Under the pieces are notes generated by a model. It did not search any database. It was not told where the DNA came from and saw only the letters and a program-made list of their open reading frames with translations. From positions 1-6,246 of the forward strand of contig DQOT01000292.1 of assembly GCA_015658495.1 (NCBI GenBank): a DNA stretch of 6,246 nucleotides. Reading direction: 5' to 3'. The translations under genes were made by a program, and so were the position numbers. This DNA comes from Fidelibacterota bacterium. Lineage in GTDB: Bacteria > Fidelibacterota > Marinisomatia > Marinisomatales > UBA1611. This document shows positions 1-5,024 of this stretch, piece by piece. Position 1 is the first letter of the stretch. Each line of letters opens with the position of its first letter.

Positions 1-680
1 AGGTAACATACCCAACCTGTCATTACTGCAAAGTGCGGGACAAAACCTATGATCAACAGCAGTGCCGCCAATGTGCCAATCGTAAACAGGAAGGATAACC
101 CGCCTGTGCCGGAGATTAGCCATAACAGGGTTGGCCGCAACAGCCATGGAGATGTGCCGTTTGCACTGCTATCACGCACCTGATCAAGATTCTCCTGAAA
201 GGGAACAATGCCTTCCGGCCCAATTAGTCCTGCAGATTGGACCCAAAGAGAAAGAAAAGCAATGAGTGTAGTAACACCTAACATGCGGCCAAAAAACCAG
301 CCACTGGCCCGATAAGATGACAGGGCAAAACTCTTACCCCAGAAAAGGGTCACCAGCCATCTGAAAATCCGCCGATGATTGGCTACCAGCCGATATCCCC
401 GCTCAGAGAGAGCAGAAAACCAGCGAAATTTCTGATAAGCCCAAAAAGCCCATCCCCGCCAGGGATATTCCGCATAGAAGCGGTAGACAGCAGCAGCAGC
501 ACGGTATGAATTCCCTGCCGGCGTAAAGAGGACTACGGCGGCGGCATAGTCTTTTTCCGGGGCCTGAGGATATTTTGAAGGTAATTCCTGATACGGAACC
601 AAGTCCACTTTTTGCTGCTTATAAGAACTGAAGCGCTCCGCGCACATGCGGCAGAAATTGCACTCCCCATCCCACACCAT
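1..680 (-). CDS. DCC (DUF393) - lipase maturation factor fusion protein, 3' end outside window
   Basis: An uninterrupted minus-strand frame runs to the left edge, so only the N-terminal 226 residues (from the ATG at 680) are visible. The first ~95 residues match the DCC/DUF393 thiol-disulfide-oxidoreductase-like family: DGECNFC at residues 4-10 is its DGxCxxC signature. From about residue 128 a lipase-maturation-factor-like membrane region begins: a hydrophobic helix (~132-149, MLGVTTLIAFLSLWV), then the short GLIGPEGIVPF segment typical of LMF proteins, then hydrophobic stretches at ~188-226. LMF proteins in animals assist lipase folding in the ER; the bacterial role is unproven, and the DCC fusion suggests inner-membrane redox or folding work (inference). 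It is the third gene of the operon with DUF1801 and Mth938-like genes. The start is uncertain. The frame stays open to about 760, AGGGG lies at 733-737, and the only codons at a suitable distance from it are ATT (728) and ATA (725). The ATG at 680 has no Shine-Dalgarno sequence and leaves only three residues before the DCC motif. Confidence 0.85.
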   Translation of the reverse strand, partial: MVWDGECNFCRMCAERFSSYKQQKVDLVPYQELPSKYPQAPEKDYAAAVVLFTPAGNSYRAAAAVYRFYAEYPWRGWAFWAYQKFRWFSALSERGYRLVANHRRIFRWLVTLFWGKSFALSSYRASGWFFGRMLGVTTLIAFLSLWVQSAGLIGPEGIVPFQENLDQVRDSSANGTSPWLLRPTLLWLISGTGGLSFLFTIGTLAALLLIIGFVPHFAVMTGWVCY

Positions 681-768
681 CAGCGATTTTGGTGGTCGAA
701 ATGATTGTGGAGGACTATTTGATATAATAATACCCCTTAAGAAAATTAACCGATTAAGTTAGAGAATC

Positions 769-1149
769 TCAACATGTGGAATGAAACAAGCCACCCACAG
801 CTTTTCCGCTCGAGGCTAAGTCGTTATAAATCTCAGCTGCCTCTTTGGTCTCGGCGATATGCACTGCAATAAGCTGCTCTTCAAGTAGGTCTATCGTTTC
901 CTGGCAGGTGCGTAGTGCCAGCAACATCCCCCGACTTAGAACAATCGTCTGGCACCCATTCTCGAGCAATTCCTTGATGTCCGACGGCTGAATACCGGGA
1001 ACATGATGGGTATCGGTTTCTCCCCAGTTCCATTCCCGGCCACCGCCAGGCCAAAGCTTGAAATCCTTACCAATACCAACACCGTCGACTTCCATGCGAC
1101 CCCAAGAAAGATGCTTTATATGGGGAGATCGAATTTCGTCCTTATTCAT
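769..1149 (-). CDS. Mth938/AAMDC-like domain protein (DUF498)
   Basis: A 126-residue single-domain protein of the Mth938-like fold (MTH938 of archaea, human AAMDC, mitochondrial NDUFAF3). The family pattern spans the whole length: HLSWGRMEVDG, then KDFKLWPGGGREWNW, then HHVPGIQPSDIKELL, a central QTIVLSRGM strand-turn, ETKEAAEIYN, and the C-terminal GGLFHSTC. The molecular function of bacterial members is unknown; no catalytic residues can be assigned, and a cytosolic location is inferred from the lack of a signal peptide or membrane segment. The frame is open 14 codons further upstream, but the ATG at 1149 is preferred: AAGG lies six bases before it and the domain starts about ten residues later. 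This start overlaps the last 8 bases of the DUF1801 gene, which implies translational coupling. The DCC-LMF gene follows 40-90 bp downstream, depending on its start. Family assignment is firm and function is not. Confidence 0.93.
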   Translation of the reverse strand: MNKDEIRSPHIKHLSWGRMEVDGVGIGKDFKLWPGGGREWNWGETDTHHVPGIQPSDIKELLENGCQTIVLSRGMLLALRTCQETIDLLEEQLIAVHIAETKEAAEIYNDLASSGKAVGGLFHSTC

Positions 1150-1606
1150 AAAATGCCTTGGTTGTCGCTTCGTACAGATCAATCCACTCATCCACCGTCA
1201 TGCGCTGCATCAACTCACCAATCGACTCGTAGGGAATTTCGTTCATTTTTTTCAAGCGGATACAACTCTTACCCATATCCAGCTTGTGTTTGCAGTGCTT
1301 TGGGTATTCACTAATAAACCATTCTAGGAGTTCCGGATTGGCGTAAATACCCATGTGGTATAAACCAATAAAATTCTTTTGTGAGGCAATGCCGGTAAAA
1401 GGTAACGGCTTTTCAGGAGTACAGTGATACCCAGCCGGATACAGGCTGTGCGGTACATTAAATCCGATGTATCCGTAACTAAAGTCCTCTGCAAACCTAC
1501 TGGGTAAGTTGTCGATAATGGTTTGTCTTAACTTGTTAAAAGCCATCTGACGTTCTTCAGGTACCTTGTCAAGGTATTCCTGTACGTTATTGGCATCTAG
1601 TTTCAT
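1142..1606 (-). CDS. DUF1801 (YdhG-like) domain protein
   Basis: A 154-residue protein with the full DUF1801 pattern: an N-terminal helix region (VQEYLDKVPEERQMAFNKLR), then EDFSYGYIGFNVP, a central ASQKNFIGLYHMG core (residues ~74-86), the basic LDMGKSCIRLKK strand (~109-120), and a C-terminal TVDEWIDLYE helix. The length is typical for a complete single-domain member. The family has an alpha/beta fold related to frataxin/YjbR-type proteins; its biochemical role is not established, so none is assigned. There is no signal peptide or membrane segment. It is the first gene of an operon with the Mth938-like gene, whose ATG lies inside its last codons. Upstream of the ATG (1606) the leader reads CACTCCC, with no recognisable Shine-Dalgarno sequence. 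The ATG is still favoured because the usual N-terminal family region begins right after it. Confidence 0.92.
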   Translation of the reverse strand: MKLDANNVQEYLDKVPEERQMAFNKLRQTIIDNLPSRFAEDFSYGYIGFNVPHSLYPAGYHCTPEKPLPFTGIASQKNFIGLYHMGIYANPELLEWFISEYPKHCKHKLDMGKSCIRLKKMNEIPYESIGELMQRMTVDEWIDLYEATTKAFYE

Positions 1607-1627
1607 GGGAGTGCAGGTGTTGAGTTA

Positions 1628-1656
1628 TTCCTAAATTTACTAAATTCTTGTGTGAA
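1628..1656 (-). promoter_or_regulatory. weak candidate promoter for the DUF1801 operon
   Basis: On the minus strand TTCACA (1656-1651; 5/6 to the -35 consensus) is followed after 17 bp by TAGGAA (1633-1628; only 3/6 to the -10 consensus). It would give a leader of roughly 15-20 nt before the ATG at 1606. It is the best pair I found in the short upstream region, but the -10 is poor. Confidence 0.22.
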
Positions 1657-1808
1657 TAATGTGCACGAGCCAGGTAGTAAATCACATGCTATCTTATCCT
1701 ATTTTTGTCGTAACCAATCTACTCAGGGTAAAGCCAGTTAAAGAAATAGTGGCAGGAATCGCTTCATTAAAGCAATATTTCATTCCACCAGTCATAAATG
1801 TCTATAAA

Positions 1809-1862
1809 CAAAAAACCATGCTAATTGGCAGGACCTGATACCATTGATGTGATATGGTTTTT
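1809..1862 (-). terminator. possible second terminator / inverted repeat
   Basis: Perfect 9-bp arms (AAAAACCAT at 1811-1819 and ATGGTTTTT at 1854-1862) enclose 34 bases. On the minus strand a more local hairpin is possible: CCTGC, loop CAATTA, GCATGG with one bulged T, directly followed by TTTTTTG. It lies about 100 bp beyond the strong cyclase terminator and could be a backup terminator or the end of a small RNA. The short, bulged stem makes this tentative. Confidence 0.3.
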
Positions 1863-1963
1863 CATCACGACACTAGCACCTTTCTACCTCGAAATTCCCA
1901 ATAAATAAGAATAGGGTAATGAAACGTTCAATCATATCCAAATCTACCCATCATCCCACAAAC

Positions 1964-1988
1964 AAAAAACCCCGCTGGGCAGGGTTTT
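1964..1988 (-). terminator. intrinsic terminator of the cyclase/TPR gene
   Basis: On the minus strand AAAACCCTGC, loop CCA, GCGGGGTTTT forms a 10-bp stem with one G-U pair, followed by two further T residues and GTTT. It begins 65 bp after the cyclase stop codon. On the plus strand the same hairpin ends in TTTTG, so it could work in both directions, but no plus-strand gene approaches it. Confidence 0.85.
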
Positions 1989-2053
1989 GTTCTTCAAGCT
2001 ATCAACCAGTATCGGTTGCGGGATGTATCTTTTGCTCCTGATATATCAGGATT

Positions 2054-3793
2054 TTAAATCGGTATGGCTTGCAAATTTCCCCTTAGCTTATCGGCCACTT
2101 CCTTATTTTCATAGGGCTCGGAGTCCACAAATGTGTCTACATCCATTCCGGTAATTGCCTTTGCTTCTTTCAATTTTTCCTGTGCTAATTCCTTGTCACC
2201 TTTTTTAAAATAGGTAGCAGCTAAATAAAACAGATTTCGGCTCGGAACCCTGACTTTCCTAAAACTGGCAATGGCCTGGTCATAATTCTCTAGCCAATAA
2301 TGACACATACCTTCCGGCCCAAATAACAGGTCATGAGAAAATGGATCTAATCTCATGGCCCGTTCTAATTCGGAAAGAGCTTTTTCAAATTCTCCAAAAT
2401 AATTCAGCATGACTGCGTAGCGGGAAATGATATACACATCACTGGGGCATAACTCCCGTGCTTTTTCAAAATGATACTTCGCTAATTCATGATCCCTTTC
2501 AAACCACAGTTTGATTGCGCCCATGATGCGATGAACTTCTGGCTCATTGGGGTCCAGCTCTAATGCTTTTTTAACAGAAGCAATCGCCTCGCTGAGCATA
2601 TTTGGATCAGGATCTTCTTCCCAGTCTGAAAGATTCGCCAATGAGCATGCTTTCCAGGCGTACGCCCGGGCATAGTTTGGATCTACTTCAATTTCCTGTT
2701 CAAAAAGTTTTACAGCATTCTCTGTATTCTCTTTAAAAACACCGCCGTTTTTCGCGTATTCCAGGCCTTTCAGTACCAAGTCATACGCATCAATATTATC
2801 AGGTCTTTTTGTTTTTATCGTGTTTATAGAATCTGCCTCAACTCTACCCACAATTGTGGAGACAATTTGTTCAGCAATTTCATCCTGAACATCAAAAATT
2901 TCATCTACCGATAAATCAAAATTATTAGACCAAATGGAATTCTCATTAGCCGTAGAAACCAAATTCGCATTGATACGTATTTTGAGTCCGAGCTTTCTCA
3001 CACTTCCATGAATAATATATTTTACTCCTAGTTCCTTACCAATTTCTTTAAAACTTTTTGATTTATCTTTATAAGCAAAACTTGCATGGCTGGAGATCAC
3101 CACCAGTTTGTTAAAGCGGGACAACATGGAAAGGAGATCCTCAGAAAATCCTTCGCAGAAATATTCCTGTTCTTCATCATTACTCAGGTTCTTGAAGAAC
3201 ATCACAGCAACAGACCCTGGTTCCGATTCTTTCACTACGGTCTGGATTTCATTGGAGTCCTGCGTAAAGCGTGGCGTTCCCTTACTGTTGATGAGGTGGA
3301 ATGCCTTGATGGGGAATTCTATATTCTTTAATTCCAGCTCACCTGCATCTTCAAAGGAAACCATGATTTTCCGGTTAATCATATCAAAAACTGTTTTTGA
3401 AATACAGATCCCTGATGGCCTGGCAGCCGCTTCCAGCCGGGCAGCAATATTGACCGCATCTCCAAAAAGATTATCATCGGAGATCATCACATCGCCAATG
3501 TTGATGCCCACACGAAACGTCATTCGATCCGATTCAGCCTGGTCCTGATTCATGGTTTTCATCTTCAGCTGCGTTGCAACCGCTGCTTCCGCTGCCTTTA
3601 TGGGGCTGGAGAACTCGGCAATCACGCTATCGCCGGCGCTGCCAAAAATGATGCCGCCATGCTCATCAATGAGGCTGTCTATGACGTTTCGCCGCTCTTT
3701 TAATATATTTAATGTATTGACTTCATCTGTGCCCATCATTTTACTAAAGCCGACCACATCCGAAGCAAATATTGTTGTCAGTTTTCGATCCAT
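2054..3793 (-). CDS. class III nucleotide cyclase with TolB/FlgO-like region and TPR repeats
   Basis: A 579-residue protein with three parts. Residues ~1-170 form a class III adenylate/guanylate cyclase catalytic domain, which would make a cyclic nucleotide from an NTP. The metal-binding aspartates are D12 (FASDVVGFS) and D55 (GSAGDSV), and the transition-state residues are N115 and R119 (GDAVNIAARLE). Residues ~193-320 match the TolB/FlgO-like module common in this architecture (SVAVMFFKNLSNDEEQEYFCEGFSEDL split across ~194-220, and YIIHGSVRK at ~259-267). Residues ~335-570 are TPR-type helices (for example EQEIEVDPNYARAYAW, ALELDPNEPEVHRIMGAI). No signal peptide or membrane segment is seen, so it should be cytosolic. 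The positions that usually hold the purine-specifying Lys and Asp are G51 and N108 here, so ATP versus GTP preference cannot be read from sequence. AAGGA six bases before the ATG supports the start. A short CxxC ORF ends 68 bp upstream and may share its transcript; a strong terminator follows. Confidence 0.95.
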   Translation of the reverse strand: MDRKLTTIFASDVVGFSKMMGTDEVNTLNILKERRNVIDSLIDEHGGIIFGSAGDSVIAEFSSPIKAAEAAVATQLKMKTMNQDQAESDRMTFRVGINIGDVMISDDNLFGDAVNIAARLEAAARPSGICISKTVFDMINRKIMVSFEDAGELELKNIEFPIKAFHLINSKGTPRFTQDSNEIQTVVKESEPGSVAVMFFKNLSNDEEQEYFCEGFSEDLLSMLSRFNKLVVISSHASFAYKDKSKSFKEIGKELGVKYIIHGSVRKLGLKIRINANLVSTANENSIWSNNFDLSVDEIFDVQDEIAEQIVSTIVGRVEADSINTIKTKRPDNIDAYDLVLKGLEYAKNGGVFKENTENAVKLFEQEIEVDPNYARAYAWKACSLANLSDWEEDPDPNMLSEAIASVKKALELDPNEPEVHRIMGAIKLWFERDHELAKYHFEKARELCPSDVYIISRYAVMLNYFGEFEKALSELERAMRLDPFSHDLLFGPEGMCHYWLENYDQAIASFRKVRVPSRNLFYLAATYFKKGDKELAQEKLKEAKAITGMDVDTFVDSEPYENKEVADKLRGNLQAIPI

Positions 3794-3861
3794 AGTTTTT
3801 CCTTATTCTTACCTATATTGAATAAACCTTGGTAAACCCTTCCCACCCCATCAGCTGTATC

Positions 3862-3996
3862 TCACCCCAGTATGCAGCAGCCCGGGGGGACTCTACCGGA
3901 CAATCCATCTTCCAACAACTCTTCACCGGGTAAGCCGTATTCGATTGGGATTACGTTTTTAACGGTTGAACATTTGGGGCAGAACAGTCCGGGCAT
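3862..3996 (-). CDS. short CxxC (half zinc-ribbon) protein, possibly truncated
   Basis: A 44-residue ORF from the ATG at 3996: FCPKC at residues 5-9, then VIPIEYGLPGEELLEDG, ending GCCILG. From memory this resembles small bacterial zinc-ribbon proteins with CPxC, then a PIxYGxPxxE segment, a GGC motif and a second WxC-xx-C knuckle. Here translation stops right after the GCC segment, and no Cys codon occurs in the next ~70 bases in any minus frame, so the second knuckle is absent. It may be a truncated remnant or a genuine short variant with C6, C9, C40 and C41 as possible ligands. The frame is open to a TTG at 4050, but the ATG at 3996 fits better: the domain starts just after it and a good promoter ends 12 bp before it. 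There is no Shine-Dalgarno sequence, which fits a nearly leaderless mRNA. It may be cotranscribed with the cyclase gene 68 bp downstream. Confidence 0.5.
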   Translation of the reverse strand: MPGLFCPKCSTVKNVIPIEYGLPGEELLEDGLSGRVPPGCCILG

Positions 3997-4008
3997 ACAT
4001 ATAATTTT

Positions 4009-4038
4009 ACTATATTGATAAAAAAAACCTACTGTTAA
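4009..4038 (-). promoter_or_regulatory. sigma70-type promoter of the CxxC ORF (and perhaps the cyclase)
   Basis: On the minus strand TTAACA (4038-4033; 5/6) is separated by 18 bp from TATAGT (4014-4009; 5/6). The spacer contains a run of eight T. With initiation about seven bases downstream, the transcript would begin only about five to six bases before the ATG at 3996, so the message would be close to leaderless. No better promoter is evident before the cyclase gene. Confidence 0.6.
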
Positions 4039-4188
4039 TGCTTTAAACAAAAACCGCCGCTACTGAGTTAATAGCTAGTACAGGACTGGGAAATGTGCCA
4101 TTAATTTTATGAAACCGGTCTTTAGATAATTTTCTTAAGGCGATTCTTGATTACTATTTGATGTAACTGATCCCCGACGGAATCTGAT

Positions 4189-4446
4189 TCAGTCAGCCAA
4201 TTTATATACTTTGTCTTTTCGGCGAGCCTTGCCAGTTACTTTGACGCCAATACTGTCGCCTTTTTTAGCAGTGTCGACAGTTTCATGTTCGATCTGAATG
4301 GAATTTACTTCCATTTTTAATTCAGTAGTGTGACCCTGGATATGAATCGTATCACCAACGTTAAGTTCATCTGCAGTGATTTCAATGGCCGCGACAGATA
4401 TCTGCCCAAAAAATTTAGATACATACCCAATTTCCTTTTCCTTCAT
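4189..4446 (-). CDS. EF-Tu domain 2-like small beta-barrel protein
   Basis: An 85-residue protein of the stand-alone 'translation elongation factor-like' group, similar to domain 2 of translational GTPases and to the C-terminal barrel of some U32 peptidases. Evidence: IGYVSKFFGQISVAAIEI (6-23), the GDTIHIQGHTT turn-strand (31-41), the IQIEHETV strand (50-57) and AKKGDSIGVKV (60-70), all in the order and spacing of the barrel. It has no GTPase domain, so it is not itself an elongation factor; its function is unknown. The length is normal for the group. The ATG follows TTGGAATAAGCC, a weak GGA Shine-Dalgarno core seven bases away, similar to that of the upstream GYD gene. A good promoter lies in the 93-bp gap before it, so it can be transcribed independently. 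A 6-bp hairpin lies just past the stop but lacks a T-tract. Confidence 0.85.
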   Translation of the reverse strand: MKEKEIGYVSKFFGQISVAAIEITADELNVGDTIHIQGHTTELKMEVNSIQIEHETVDTAKKGDSIGVKVTGKARRKDKVYKLAD

Positions 4447-4472
4447 GGCTTATTCCAAGTTTGATTTAACTA

Positions 4473-4501
4473 AATGTACTCCTTGAAAGAAATAAAGTCA
4501 A
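4473..4501 (-). promoter_or_regulatory. sigma70-type promoter of the EF-Tu-like gene
   Basis: On the minus strand TTGACT (4501-4496; 5/6) is followed after exactly 17 bp by TACATT (4478-4473; 4/6). The predicted start near 4466 gives a leader of about 20 nt to the ATG at 4446. It lies in the gap between the GYD gene and the EF-Tu-like gene. Confidence 0.55.
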
Positions 4502-4539
4502 ATAGAGAACTAAAATAAATTTCTTTGGACTATAATTTT

Positions 4540-4818
4540 TTATCCGACAAGTTCATCGAATCGGTCAGCATCCACGGCTGGGTAAGTCGTAAAAGAGATA
4601 CCGCTCATACGGGCTAATTCAACACTCGCTTTCAATGCGGATTCATTGTCAGGAAATTGCACCACACCCGCTAGATCAATATTGCCTAACAGGGCATAAA
4701 GACAGTCAACCGAACCACCACTTTTTTCGATAATTTGGGTCGCTTTTGCTTTCCTTTCAGCGCTTATATCACCTAAAGCACCCGCGGAATAATTACCTAA
4801 AACAACATATGTATTCAT
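4540..4818 (-). CDS. GYD domain protein
   Basis: A 92-residue single-domain protein matching the GYD family from end to end: N-terminal TYVVLGNYS strand, the ISAERKAKATQIIEKSGG helix (~18-35), YALLGNIDLAGVVQFPD (41-57), the ALKASVELARMSGISFTT segment (61-78), and a C-terminal DADRFDEL. The name-giving Gly-Tyr-Asp region appears as G45-N-I-D48, so the aromatic residue is replaced by Ile. The fold is thought to be a dimeric alpha/beta barrel-like domain; no activity is established. There is no signal peptide. The ATG is preceded by GGA seven bases upstream (ATGGAATGAACT). An intrinsic terminator ends 45 bp before the start codon, so the gene needs its own weak promoter or readthrough. The EF-Tu-like gene lies 93 bp downstream. 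Confidence 0.9.
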   Translation of the reverse strand: MNTYVVLGNYSAGALGDISAERKAKATQIIEKSGGSVDCLYALLGNIDLAGVVQFPDNESALKASVELARMSGISFTTYPAVDADRFDELVG

Positions 4819-4863
4819 AGTTCATTCCATGTTTTTTTCAAATCTACTTAAAATCCCAAAAAC

Positions 4864-4885
4864 AAAAAAACCGCTACTTGGCGGT
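4864..4885 (-). terminator. intrinsic terminator after the M20 peptidase gene
   Basis: On the minus strand ACCGC, loop CAAGTA, GCGGT is followed by an unbroken T-run. The stem is short (5 bp) but GC-rich, and the T-tract is strong. It lies 139 bp past the peptidase stop and 45 bp before the GYD start codon, so it either isolates the two units or acts as an attenuator in the GYD leader. Confidence 0.65.
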
Positions 4886-4925
4886 GCAGATACCCGAGAA
4901 GAAATACGGCTATTGGCTACTAATT

Positions 4926-4944
4926 AGCTGGTTGTCAACCAGCT
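4926..4944. repeat. perfect 19-bp dyad (AGCTGGTTG-T-CAACCAGCT)
   Basis: Two 9-bp arms (4926-4934 and 4936-4944) are exact reverse complements around a single central base. Such a tight dyad suits a protein-binding operator; as RNA it would form a 7-bp hairpin with a 5-nt loop. Its minus strand contains TTGACA, a perfect -35 hexamer, but no convincing -10 follows at 16-18 bp. There is no T-tract after it. Only one copy is seen in this window. Confidence 0.7.
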
Positions 4945-5024
4945 GAACAAAAATTGAAGAGCCCACCAAAAGCGCATTTTCCTCTATAACAAAGAATCTA
5001 ATATTTACAATTAACGCCCTTAAT

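Larger units (their letters stand above)
1607..2053. other. 447-bp AT-rich intergenic region without a supported gene
   Basis: This spacer lies between the cyclase stop and the DUF1801 start. It holds one clear intrinsic terminator next to the cyclase, one weaker inverted repeat with a T-tract (annotated separately), and a weak candidate promoter. The longest notable minus-strand ORF (1795-1694, 33 codons) has no ribosome binding site and matches no family I recognise. I see no tRNA, repeat array or insertion-sequence remnant. Confidence 0.6.

Noticed and set aside
1003..1327. Two plus-strand ORFs of 89-103 codons opposite the Mth938-like and DUF1801 genes
   Set aside because: They are antisense to two well-supported genes, show no family pattern, and have composition expected from the reverse of real coding sequence.
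1694..1795. 33-codon minus-strand ORF in the cyclase/DUF1801 spacer
   Set aside because: It has no Shine-Dalgarno sequence before its ATG, no recognisable motif, and a length expected by chance.
3086..3821. Plus-strand ORFs opposite the cyclase gene
   Set aside because: The minus strand encodes a complete cyclase domain with all catalytic motifs; the plus-strand frames show no recognisable domain.
3862..3864. TGA at the end of the CxxC ORF read as selenocysteine or a recent frameshift
   Set aside because: Readthrough and the other two frames give no second Cys knuckle and no ribbon-like continuation, and no SECIS-like structure was evident.
4043..4075. Possible terminator: GCTATT-AACTC-AGTAGC stem with TTTTTG downstream on the minus strand
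   Set aside because: The stem has a G-U pair and is separated from the T-run by GGCGG, so it is not a canonical intrinsic terminator.
4169..4184. Hairpin GATTCC-GTCG-GGGATC just after the EF-Tu-like stop codon
   Set aside because: The 6-bp stem includes a wobble pair and no T-tract follows; too weak to call a terminator.
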